A DNA stretch of 61,419 nucleotides, taken from the IMG/VR virus record IMGVR_UViG_3300036881_000024, positions 1 through 61,419 of that record, one strand, 5' to 3'. Shown here piece by piece: positions 31,934 to 38,110 of this stretch. This stretch comes from a virus. The notes under the pieces are model-generated. The model made no database searches and was not told the DNA's origin. It saw nothing but the letters and a program-made list of their open reading frames with translations. Numbering within the stretch: position 1 is the stretch's first letter; each line of letters starts with the position of its first letter. The position numbers were made by a program, and so were the translations under genes.

Positions 31934-32302
31934 TCATTTCAGTTCCCCGCGAGCAATCCTGCACATCGTACAGGGACAGTTCTCGCGGTGCTTGGGCCTT
32001 ACGGCTTGCGATTCGCCGCCAGCACCACTCTCAGGTCTTGCCTCAACCTCTCGCCGTGGCACTTCCGGCAGATCGACTTTCGACTGCTTCCCGTTTCTCG
32101 GTCGGGCAGTTCTCGGGGTCTGACTCCGCATAGTTTTCATTTCAACGGCGCTGTTGTTATTCCCACCCTCAGCCCCCTTTTTCGGCTCCGACCAGTCCAC
32201 CCGCTTGCACCTTGGACACTGCACCGGCAACCGACCCTTTAACCTGATCGTCCAGTCTTGCCCGCATTGGTTGCAGTGTGCGTGTTTTATTATTACTTCC
32301 AC
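31934..32302 (-). CDS. Zinc-ribbon protein, first gene of the leftward transcript
   Basis: Start taken at GTG 32302 (alternatives GTG 32311 or longer), because the promoter-like TTGACA at 32333-32338 lies directly upstream and the longer frame reads through its AT-rich spacer. About 122 residues: VEVIIKHAHCNQCGQDWTIR with LPVQCPRCKRVDWSEP forms a four-Cys zinc ribbon. A basic Pro/Arg-rich linker follows, and a C-terminal CPCTMCRIARGELK. It is likely a nucleic-acid-binding regulator. Confidence in the gene is moderate; the start is unsure. Confidence 0.55.
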   Translation of the reverse strand: MEVIIKHAHCNQCGQDWTIRLKGRLPVQCPRCKRVDWSEPKKGAEGGNNNSAVEMKTMRSQTPRTARPRNGKQSKVDLPEVPRREVEARPESGAGGESQAVRPKHRENCPCTMCRIARGELK

Positions 32303-32309
32303 AACATCC

Positions 32310-32338
32310 ACGCTACGCTTATTATTATTATTTGTCAA
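32310..32338 (-). promoter_or_regulatory. Leftward promoter candidate
   Basis: On the minus strand TTGACA, 17 bases (AATAATAATAATAAGCG), then TAGCGT. The -10 is poor by standard consensus, but the same TTGACA-N17-TAGC-x-T layout is seen at 44866-44894. Confidence 0.45.
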
Positions 32339-32617
32339 GTGTAAAAATGACCCGTTTCTGTTTTTGCCGATGGAAGCGTCCAAGCCATCACACCGCCCAC
32401 CTCGGGACAACATCCGACAACCCACCAGCAGGCCAGCTCTGCACCCTTTGGACAATGCGCCAATCGCACGCGGAAGGCCCGCCAATCAAGCGCAGATCCA
32501 CTGCCGCAGGGCGCGGAGAGGCAGGGCGAGACGCACATCAAGGCATCGCGATGTGACGATGCAGAGCAAGGCGGAGGAGGATGGGAAAGCGCTCCTATAC
32601 ATAGATAGCGTATGACA

Positions 32618-32633
32618 TGGTAACGCATTACCA
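32618..32633. promoter_or_regulatory. Inverted repeat, operator-like
   Basis: TGGTAACGCATTACCA: 6-bp arms around CGCA, in the control region just upstream of the rightward genes. Confidence 0.35.
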
Positions 32634-32734
32634 AAGATTAGTTAGTATGATACGATTTTAGTTGACATGAGTTAGCAATAGGAGCAAGGTGGAAGAGTGA
32701 ATCAGCCAAGGTTCACAGAATGGAGCGAAACAAG

Positions 32735-33085
32735 ATGCAAGCTTATTCAAACCCAAAGAGAGCAAGTGATCCGTACTCCCTGCCTGATGTAGAAGTCTTT
32801 CAGCTCACGGCTACTGAAGTAGCAGCGATGGATGAAGACCTTGTTTCGGAGTACTCACGGCGGAAGGAATTCCGCCTTTGCCACATGAATAGCCGCACGC
32901 GCGAAGCGATGCTGGATGCGATGGTCGAAGAGGAGGGGATCACTGGCGGATGGTTCTGGTGGACGTGCCTTCCTGGATGCCTGCCTGATTCATCGGCAAT
33001 GGGACCATTTGAGACGCGCGAGCAAGCCCTGGCCGATGCACAAGAGAATTCAGACCTCGGCGACGAGGAATCGGACGAAGAGTAA
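32735..33085 (+). CDS. First gene of the rightward operon, acidic protein
   Basis: About 116 residues from ATG 32735 (MQAYSNPKRASDPYSLPDVE) with GGAG 9 nt upstream; an in-frame ATG at 32720 is possible. It has a helical middle with SRRKEFRLCHMNSRTREAML, a Trp-rich TGGWFWWTCLPGCLP and an acidic tail (SDLGDEESDEE). As the first gene after the control region it is probably an early regulator or host-takeover protein. No family recognised. Confidence 0.55.
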   Translation: MQAYSNPKRASDPYSLPDVEVFQLTATEVAAMDEDLVSEYSRRKEFRLCHMNSRTREAMLDAMVEEEGITGGWFWWTCLPGCLPDSSAMGPFETREQALADAQENSDLGDEESDEE

Positions 33086-33172
33086 CTTTCCCCTGCCAGC
33101 TCCAATGGGGGAGACGCGCAAGTGGCACTTGCTGGGCCGGAGCGTAGACCGGCCAGAATTCAGGAACCCACA

Positions 33173-33373
33173 ATGACCCTCGCACTGATTCTCGTCGCCC
33201 TGGCCCTCGTGCTGCTCGTTATGGCCCTGCTACGCCTCAGACGCGCACGCCTAGACCGGCTATTCCTTGACCGGCTGGAGGCCGAGTCCTGGCAGAGCTA
33301 CACCGACCAGAAGTATCCGCCTACCCTCACCGATGAAGAAGTAGCCGAGTACCACAAAATGCGGTGGGACTGA
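33173..33373 (+). CDS. Small single-span membrane protein
   Basis: Sixty-six residues from ATG 33173, which has AGGA 7 nt upstream. MTLALILVALALVLLVMALL is one transmembrane span, followed by an Arg-rich patch (RLRRARLDRLF) and an acidic soluble tail. Topology would be N-out, C-in. The role is unknown. Confidence 0.6.
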   Translation: MTLALILVALALVLLVMALLRLRRARLDRLFLDRLEAESWQSYTDQKYPPTLTDEEVAEYHKMRWD

Positions 33374-33374
33374 G

Positions 33375-33394
33375 TTTGTGCAATATTACACAAA
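33375..33394 (+). promoter_or_regulatory. Dispersed palindrome copy 4 (longest)
   Basis: TTTGTGCAATATTACACAAA, a 20-bp near-perfect palindrome (one mismatched pair). It lies in the gap between two rightward genes and is followed by CCCGAA as at 34357. Confidence 0.6.
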
Positions 33395-33416
33395 CCCGAA
33401 ACCGACTAGCGGCAAC

Positions 33417-33440
33417 CAGCCGCATGGAGAGATGAAATGA
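33417..33440 (+). repeat. Leader repeat, copy A
   Basis: Twenty-four bases (starting CAGCCGCATGGAGAG, ending at the ATGA of the gene) identical to 34084-34107. It includes the GGAGAG ribosome-binding site and start codon of the gene at 33437. Confidence 0.85.
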
Positions 33441-33739
33441 CAAAAGCACAGCAAATCGTGAAAGCGTTGTTTGAACTTAACCCCCCTTGCCCTTTCCCAC
33501 CGTCTGATGGACGCTACAAAGAATGGTTTCACTTGTGGGAGAAGGTTGCGGCAGAGGCTGGCCGTGTGACGACTCCGGTTAGCAAGTGTCCCGGTTGCGA
33601 ACAGTGTGGGGAAACCTACTCTCCAGACCATGACTGTACGGCTGGAGATCACCACTACACGGCTAAGGGTGCAGTACAACTCCCTGATCCATTTCGGGAA
33701 ATCGCCGTCTCCCTTAGTCTAGCAAGGATGAATCCATGA
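33437..33739 (+). CDS. Hypothetical protein with Cys/His cluster
   Basis: One hundred residues (MTKAQQIVKALFELNPPCPF). A CPGCEQCGETYSPDHDC cluster may bind zinc. The start follows GGAGAG within a leader shared with the gene at 34104; the stop overlaps the next ATG (ATGA). No family recognised. Confidence 0.55.
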   Translation: MTKAQQIVKALFELNPPCPFPPSDGRYKEWFHLWEKVAAEAGRVTTPVSKCPGCEQCGETYSPDHDCTAGDHHYTAKGAVQLPDPFREIAVSLSLARMNP

Positions 33740-34061
33740 GCGCCCAGTCTAATCTGCTCCCACGTATCTATGTCCAGACCGCGCGGACTGACGGCAAGTT
33801 TAAGGTGCAATACGTTTTCCCGATTACCGGAACACGTACCACTAAGATCATTACCCGCGCCAAGCTAGATGACGCTCAGGCATCCGGATCGTACGCGGTG
33901 ATCTTTACCGGAACACAACGAACTTCACGCCCTATGGCATCACCGTCAGGCTCAAGGGATTGCGGTCGAGCTACACCATCACCCCGGCCGCAATCTACAA
34001 CCGCGCTGTAATGGCGCACGTCGAGAGGCAGCGCGCGGAGCGGAAAGCGAAGAAACGGTAA
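33736..34061 (+). pseudogene. Small protein gene disrupted by a 2-base frameshift
   Basis: The first frame (MSAQSNLLPRIYVQTARTDG) reads to a stop at 34011, but after GSYAVIFTG it becomes Arg/Ser/Pro-rich nonsense. From about 33915 another frame continues sensibly as TNFTPYGITVRLKGLRSSYT and ends AHVERQRAERKAKKR at 34061. The join needs removal of two bases from GGAACACAACG, consistent with an AC duplication. This may be a real mutation, an assembly error, or a programmed shift. The intact product would be ~108 residues. Confidence 0.5.
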
Positions 34062-34083
34062 CCCGGTAACAGCGGCCTAGACT

Positions 34084-34107
34084 CAGCCGCATGGAGAGAT
34101 GAAATGA
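34084..34107 (+). repeat. Leader repeat, copy B
   Basis: Identical to 33417-33440; supplies the ribosome-binding site and start of the gene at 34104. Confidence 0.85.
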
Positions 34108-34322
34108 AGAATCTGATGGTCAAGACGCGCCTTCAAACGGCACAGGATTTGGTCAACACGCTAACCGAGTTCGGCGAGATTTGCGGTCGCGGACTGGATG
34201 AGATTTACATCGAAGATCTTGACATGGCCGCACTGGTTGAAGAAACGCTCACGGACGGCAGCAAGGTCTACAACGTAGAACTGACCGATGTGGGTCCAGA
34301 CATTAGCCTGCCCACTCACTAA
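34104..34322 (+). CDS. Small acidic protein
   Basis: Seventy-two residues (MKNLMVKTRLQTAQDLVNTL) with a helical start and an acidic second half (LDEIYIEDLDMAALVEETLT). The start follows the repeated leader. No family recognised. Confidence 0.5.
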   Translation: MKNLMVKTRLQTAQDLVNTLTEFGEICGRGLDEIYIEDLDMAALVEETLTDGSKVYNVELTDVGPDISLPTH

Positions 34323-34357
34323 CCTTCGCCGCGCCGTCTCTACGGTAAACCAAATCA

Positions 34358-34371
34358 GTGCAATATTACAC
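34358..34371 (+). promoter_or_regulatory. Dispersed palindrome copy 5
   Basis: GTGCAATATTACAC in the gap before the HTH gene at 34392, followed by AAGCCCGAAAGGA. The arrangement mirrors that at 33375. Confidence 0.6.
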
Positions 34372-34391
34372 AAGCCCGAAAGGACGACCCC

Positions 34392-34601
34392 ATGACCAAA
34401 GCCAAGGCGCCACCACCTCAAACCCTAGACCGCGATCTGCTCACCGTAGACGAAGCCGCGGCCTACCTCCGAGTACACCCCATGACCGTGAGGCGCATGA
34501 TCCGCGAAGGCAAGCTCAAAGCCTCGCAGCTCGTCGCCCGTGGCCGCGTCCTCATCGCTGCAACTGACATCGAAAAGCTGCTCGAAAAATCCAAGCACTA
34601 A
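34392..34601 (+). CDS. Excisionase-like HTH DNA-binding protein
   Basis: Sixty-nine residues (MTKAKAPPPQTLDRDLLTVD). A MerR/excisionase-type winged HTH: LLTVDEAAAYLRVHPMTVRR, MIREGKLKASQLVARGRVL and a helix DIEKLLEKS. These proteins bind DNA as regulators or recombination directionality factors. With no integrase nearby, a regulatory role is more likely. A palindrome of the dispersed family is 20 bases upstream. Confidence 0.65.
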   Translation: MTKAKAPPPQTLDRDLLTVDEAAAYLRVHPMTVRRMIREGKLKASQLVARGRVLIAATDIEKLLEKSKH

Positions 34602-34620
34602 TTTTCAGACTGGAGATACC

Positions 34621-34761
34621 GTGAACGCTCGTGACCGCGAAGAGATAGAAGGCCGTCCCGTGGGCTGGCGCGGCGAGACACTGTTCTTTGCATTCTGTGT
34701 CGCAGCCATCATCCTCGAAAGCTGGGGAGTGTGGGAATTATGGAAGTGGGCGACACGATGA
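34621..34761 (+). CDS. Small membrane protein
   Basis: Forty-six residues from GTG 34621 with GGAG 5-6 nt upstream: VNARDREEIEGRPVGWRGET, then a span LFFAFCVAAIILESWGVWEL. It is coupled to the next gene by an ATGA overlap. The role is unknown. Confidence 0.5.
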   Translation: MNARDREEIEGRPVGWRGETLFFAFCVAAIILESWGVWELWKWATR

Positions 34762-34862
34762 CCCGCGACGGATGGGACCAACTCACTTACATTCTGGCCG
34801 CTATCACTGGCGGCTGCATGGCCTTCGTGATCTACCGCGTAGGCTGTTGGATTTGCAACTAA
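34758..34862 (+). CDS. 34-residue membrane peptide
   Basis: ATG 34758 overlaps the previous stop (ATGA); an earlier in-frame ATG exists at 34740. MTRDGWDQLTYILAAITGGC continues MAFVIYRVGCWICN with one membrane span and three Cys. Coupled translation with the upstream membrane peptide suggests a pair. Confidence 0.5.
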   Translation: MTRDGWDQLTYILAAITGGCMAFVIYRVGCWICN

Positions 34863-34881
34863 CCCGCGAAAGGAAACCATC

Positions 34882-35664
34882 ATGGCCGTAGAATTCACCG
34901 TACCTGGTCACCGCACAAGCGAGAACCGCTTCCTCCCTGAGCACATCGAAGTCGATGCCAAACTGAACGGTCGGCATGAGCTGCCTGATATTCAGTGGAT
35001 CATTGATTCGATTCTCCGACATGGGCAACTTCAACCCGTCACCATCCGCCGCACCGGAGGCAAACCCGTTCTAGTCGCCGGATTCTCTCGCTGGCGTGCG
35101 GTGTCTGAAATCAACAAGCGCAAGCTTTACGAGAAGGAGCCGCTGGAACTGCGCTGCTCCTACACGCAGTTGACCGAGAAACAGGCGTTTCTGGCAAACA
35201 TCGAAGAGAACCGCGTCCGCAACCAAACGACGCCGATGGACGACGCCTACAACATCCAGCGGCTCGTCAACGTGTACCAGATGACCCTGGACGAAGTGGC
35301 CGACGCCTACCGCGCCTCAGTGTCATGGGTCAAGGGCAGACAGGCGCTCATCGAGGCCACGCCGGAAGTCGAGAAGCAGATCCGTGCTGGCAAGATCAAA
35401 GGCCCAGCGGCCAAGGCAGTCGCCAAGCTCTCGAAGGAACACCAGAAGAACCTCGCGGCCGTCGCCGAGAAGAAGGGAAAAGTCACAGCGGCAGACGTTC
35501 GCAAGGAAACCGGCAAGCCTGAGCCCGCGAAGAAGCCCGACGCGGCCAAGGCGCTCCAGTTCGCCGACGACCTGGCCCGTCACGTCATCAAGGACGACCT
35601 GACGTTTGAGAAGATGGAAGCACTCGCCAAGGCATACTTGAAAGTGAGGGGCATCGAGCTTTAG
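34882..35664 (+). CDS. ParB-like nuclease/partition-family protein
   Basis: A 260-residue protein (MAVEFTVPGHRTSENRFLPE). The ParB N-domain is clear: QWIIDSILRHGQLQPVTIRR, GGKPVLVAGFSRWRAVSEIN (the G-x-x-R-x-x-A box) and ANIEENRVRNQTTPMDDA (the ENxxR box). An HTH follows near MTLDEVADAYRASVSWVKGR. The C-terminal part is Lys/Glu/Ala-rich. Phage ParB-like proteins may act in plasmid-like partition, as CTPase switches or as regulators. No ParA is seen. The dispersed palindromes in this window are candidate binding sites, which is untested. It is the last gene of the rightward early operon. Confidence 0.8.
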   Translation: MAVEFTVPGHRTSENRFLPEHIEVDAKLNGRHELPDIQWIIDSILRHGQLQPVTIRRTGGKPVLVAGFSRWRAVSEINKRKLYEKEPLELRCSYTQLTEKQAFLANIEENRVRNQTTPMDDAYNIQRLVNVYQMTLDEVADAYRASVSWVKGRQALIEATPEVEKQIRAGKIKGPAAKAVAKLSKEHQKNLAAVAEKKGKVTAADVRKETGKPEPAKKPDAAKALQFADDLARHVIKDDLTFEKMEALAKAYLKVRGIEL

Positions 35665-35690
35665 TTCCGCGCGAAGGATGCGCCATAATG

Positions 35691-35972
35691 TTCCCTGGGC
35701 CGGGGAATGAACCGAAGACGGTTGAAGTTAGAAGGGAGGGTAGCGATATGCGGGCTTGACCGCCCGTGCCATGCAGTGACCTCTACCAGAGGCAACCTAG
35801 ACATGCAACACGCCTTCAATGGCTATCGGAGCCGGGGCCGAAAAATGGAGTACCCCGGCACGTCTTCATACTTCCGCAACACCTTACCCGCAGCACCACT
35901 TCGCTCCACCATCCGCAAACGGTCCCACCAAAATAAAACGCCGTCCGAGAGGCTTTCGGACGGCGTTCCCTC
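35691..35972 (+). ncRNA. Candidate structured RNA ending in a terminator
   Basis: After the ParB stop, a ~280-base gene-free stretch has a row of hairpins on the plus strand: TTCCC/GGGAA (35691-35707), AACCG-AAGA-CGGTT (35710-35723), CGGGC/GCCCG (35751-35766), CCTCT-ACC-AGAGG (35780-35792), GCCGGGG/CCCCGGC (35831-35859), then the 12-bp terminator stem at 35937-35967. The series resembles a folded RNA rather than an mRNA tail. No known RNA family is recognised; it may simply be a 3-prime trailer. Confidence 0.35.
35931..35972. terminator. Strong bidirectional terminator hairpin
   Basis: AACGCCGTCCGA and TCGGACGGCGTT (12 bp perfect) around GAGGCTT. The minus strand has TTATTTT after the stem, the plus strand CCCTCTTT. 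It is placed between convergent transcripts. Confidence 0.8.
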
Positions 35973-36394
35973 TTTGCAGAGGCTACGGGGCAACTGGGGC
36001 AAGTTGCTTAGGCTTAGCCAGGGAGGACAGGTGTCACCCCGCATTCCCATGTTGACATAATTGACCGCCTCATGCAACCTTTAACTTGCTTAGGTAAAGC
36101 GGAGTCGGGAAACCGATTCGGGGAGTTCGCGGGACACTCAGCCCAATAACAACGGCCCGCTTGAGCACGACAGGTACGGACAGAGGCACCCGATGAAAAC
36201 ACTCACAGACGAAACTCCGGGCAACGGGCTGGTGCTTGATCCAGCAATGGGGACTACGCCCCGGTCGCATGGGACGCTACGCAAGTAGTGGCTAAATAAG
36301 CTGTGCTGTTTTCCAGACCTGAGAGCTAAGCCGAGAGACAGAGGCACAGAACCCAAAGGCTTTTCCCGAGGGAAGTCCCCAAGTGTGTGACCCG
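35973..36394. other. Gap between convergent operons, possible second structured element
   Basis: About 420 bases with no convincing protein gene. It contains repeated words (GACAGAGGCAC at 36179 and 36336; TTGCTTAGG at 36004 and 36086), a TTGACA at 36052 and GC-rich pairs. A 31-codon frame (36193-36288, MKTLTDETPGNGLVLDPAMG) has AGAGG 6 nt upstream and might be a micro-ORF. I could not assign a known ribozyme or RNA family. Confidence 0.35.
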
Positions 36395-36730
36395 CTATGA
36401 AGGCAGAAACGTCACACCCAGGACCGCCAGCACGTCATCGATCGCAGTACCGGCGTGCACCATCTTCGCGGTGTAGCGCAGCAGCATCCAGCCGCCTTTC
36501 TGCAGGGCGTTGTACTTGTCCAAATCCGAGGCGAATCTGCCGTTGATCCGATGGACACTTGACTCGATCTCCACAGCAAGTTTCCGCTCCGGCCAGGCGA
36601 AGTCTATCCGCCACTTTCGGGTAGGGTGAAACAGGTACTCTCGCTCCGGCCTCAGCTTGTAGATGCGGCAGTGCAACGAAAATTCTTCCTCACCGGCACT
36701 ACTCGGCCTTGGGAGGGACTGGCTTACCAT
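36395..36730 (-). CDS. DUF559/Vsr-fold endonuclease-like protein
   Basis: About 111 residues from ATG 36730 (MVSQSLPRPSSAGEEEFSLH), with AGGTGA 6 nt upstream; a longer frame to 36886 overlaps the HNH gene. The core HPTRKWRIDFAWPERKLAVE, then FASDLDKYNALQKGGWMLLR, matches small phage PD-(D/E)XK/Vsr-fold nucleases (D in RIDFAWP, E in VEIE, and D-x-x-K-Y-N-x-L). In phages these act in DNA repair, recombination or resolution. The start overlaps the HNH gene stop by 32 bases. Confidence 0.65.
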   Translation of the reverse strand: MVSQSLPRPSSAGEEEFSLHCRIYKLRPEREYLFHPTRKWRIDFAWPERKLAVEIESSVHRINGRFASDLDKYNALQKGGWMLLRYTAKMVHAGTAIDDVLAVLGVTFLPS

Positions 36731-37013
36731 GCAATTCACCTGAATGTTCCTTCCAATGGCACGCGGCGCACAGCAGACGGCAATTATCAGCCACGTCTGA
36801 GCCTCCAGCGCCCCGGCTGATGATGTGGGCCAGATGCCCGGACGCCCAACTGCACGGACGCCCACACTCGCGGCACTTCCACTCATCGCGGGTGAATACT
36901 TCCCGGCGCAGAGCCTCCAGGGGCTTTCCTTTGAGCCTGATTCTGCCGAGCTTGCCTGGTACTCCGCTGCGGATGGTCAAGGACGCCACCCAAGAGACCA
37001 ATGAACGACGCAA
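36699..37013 (-). CDS. HNH endonuclease
   Basis: Up to 104 residues (start is a TTG at 37013; GTG at 36989 is possible). The HNH core is EVFTRDEWKCRECGRPCSWA, then GHLAHIISRGAGGSDVADNC, RLLCAACHWKEH, with the two CxxC/C-x-x-C zinc knuckles and the H-x-x-x-x-GG-x-x-x-x-N pattern. It overlaps the nuclease gene downstream. It may be a homing nuclease or a phage DNA-processing enzyme. No splicing element is nearby. Confidence 0.7.
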   Translation of the reverse strand: MRRSLVSWVASLTIRSGVPGKLGRIRLKGKPLEALRREVFTRDEWKCRECGRPCSWASGHLAHIISRGAGGSDVADNCRLLCAACHWKEHSGELHGKPVPPKAE

Positions 37014-37159
37014 TCCTTGGTCGGGTCCGCTTTCACTTTCGGCGGAAATGCCGGGTTGTTCAGCATCGCGGTTATGGCCTTGATGAGCTTCGGGCTCCCA
37101 ATGCTGAAACCGAGCGCGTCTAAATCTTCTCTAACGTCCTCTTCGGTGCGGTGTCTCAT
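36977..37159 (-). CDS. 60-residue helical protein
   Basis: MRHRTEEDVREDLDALGFSI continues GSPKLIKAITAMLNNP and ends in a Trp-rich tail. The start overlaps the stop of the gene at 37156 (ATGA). No family recognised. Confidence 0.5.
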   Translation of the reverse strand: MRHRTEEDVREDLDALGFSIGSPKLIKAITAMLNNPAFPPKVKADPTKDCVVHWSLGWRP

Positions 37160-37815
37160 GCTGTCTGCTCCTTTAGGTGTTCGTACTCGGCAGCGTGGTC
37201 TTGGATGTAGCTCACAGCGATTGCCTTGATGGCGTCTGCGCGCGAGTGGCAGTCCTCAAGCGCCATCGCCATTTCGATAGCAGACTCAAACTCGCTAACA
37301 TCCCCCGTAGGGGCCATCGTTACGGGATGCTTCACTTCGAGGTGCTGATTGTGGTCGCGGTTCATCGTTTCCACGAACTGCTTTTCCGGCAGGGTCTTGG
37401 CGGCTTCGATCACGGCGGGCAACGACCTTACCCCGGTAGAGACTTGCTTTAGCTGCTCCAGGTTGCACCGCTTGACCTGCACCAGTTCGCCGGGAGCAAT
37501 ATCCTTCAGGGCTTCGATGGTTCTCTTGGCGTCGTAGCAGTAGCTCCACGATCGGGGAGCCAGCCATTTTACCCATCTATCCTGACTGGCGAAGGGCATC
37601 CCTACTTCGGGGTCGATGTGTTCCCGCCACAACTCCCGCTCCTCGGCCAGCACCAGACACATCCCGCGCACGGCGAAGACTCGCTCCTCAATGCCTTCCA
37701 GGCTCACCAGGATGCCCGCCAGCGCGTCCGCACACTGCCGGGAAGGTTCCAGCCTCAACGCGAAAAAATCAGGCGTTCTAAGGATGTTGTGCGATATTAC
37801 ACCAACTGTACTCAT
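37156..37815 (-). CDS. Hypothetical protein, DNA-metabolism operon
   Basis: About 219 residues from ATG 37815, which is coupled to the stop of the gene above (ATGA) and has GGAG upstream; the frame extends to 37884. MSTVGVISHNILRTPDFFAL carries a dispersed palindrome in its first codons. It has a helical middle with Trp/Arg-rich WVKWLAPRSWSYCYDAKRTI and a C-terminal helical region. No family recognised. Confidence 0.5.
   Translation of the reverse strand: MSTVGVISHNILRTPDFFALRLEPSRQCADALAGILVSLEGIEERVFAVRGMCLVLAEERELWREHIDPEVGMPFASQDRWVKWLAPRSWSYCYDAKRTIEALKDIAPGELVQVKRCNLEQLKQVSTGVRSLPAVIEAAKTLPEKQFVETMNRDHNQHLEVKHPVTMAPTGDVSEFESAIEMAMALEDCHSRADAIKAIAVSYIQDHAAEYEHLKEQTA
37789..37802 (+). 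promoter_or_regulatory. Dispersed palindrome copy 6
   Basis: GTGCGATATTACAC, with TTGTGC...CACCAA flanks, so partly symmetrical over 20 bp. It sits 13-26 bases inside the start of the gene at 37815. Confidence 0.5.
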
Positions 37816-38051
37816 GGTTTGGGATCTCCAAAGGGCCGTAAATCCGGGTTGTTGAAATAGTACGCCAAAACTCTGTTCATGCAACCGGCCAATAGGGGAA
37901 CCAGATACCTTTCGTTTGACCCCACGGCCATAAGGAGCGAAAGAGCCTTTGCCGTCTCCCAGTCCGTGCAGTAGTCGGCCTCCGTGTAGCGCATCAGCTT
38001 GCGCATTCTGGAGACTTCGGGATCGAAGTTATAGCCGGTGCTGCTTCTCAC
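37812..38051 (-). CDS. Small hypothetical protein
   Basis: Seventy-nine residues from a GTG (38051) overlapping the stop of the micro-ORF above. The sequence RKLMRYTEADYCTDWETAKA and SLLMAVGSNERYLVPLLAGC is helical. No family recognised. Confidence 0.5.
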   Translation of the reverse strand: MRSSTGYNFDPEVSRMRKLMRYTEADYCTDWETAKALSLLMAVGSNERYLVPLLAGCMNRVLAYYFNNPDLRPFGDPKP

Positions 38052-38110
38052 TGAATATCCGCCTCTCCCTGCTTTCCATCGGCCAGTTTTCGGTCGCGCT
38101 TGGGCTTCAT
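38048..38110 (-). CDS. 20-residue basic micro-ORF between the helicase and the next gene
   Basis: MKPKRDRKLADGKQGEADIQ. It has an ATGA overlap with the helicase stop and a GTGA overlap with the following gene. It may only serve to pass ribosomes between the two genes. Confidence 0.4.
   Translation of the reverse strand: MKPKRDRKLADGKQGEADIQ

Larger units (their letters stand above)
32303..32719. other. Divergent control region
   Basis: About 415 bases without a convincing gene between the leftward and rightward transcripts. It holds a leftward promoter candidate (TTGACA 32333-32338, 17-base spacer, TAGCGT), an inverted repeat TGGTAACGCATTACCA (32618-32633), a TATGAT at 32645 and an unpaired TTGACA at 32662. 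The region 32345-32600 holds no pattern I can explain; small frames there look like chance. Confidence 0.5.

Noticed and set aside
32335-32634. Small frames on both strands in the control region
   Set aside because: They cross promoter-like and inverted-repeat elements and have no supporting start signals.
35707-36060. 117-codon plus-strand frame after the ParB-like gene
   Set aside because: It runs through a perfect terminator hairpin and has no meaningful composition.
36000-36394. Group I intron-like core
   Set aside because: A few words loosely recall conserved core elements, but no consistent P3-P7 pairing could be drawn and no interrupted gene flanks it.
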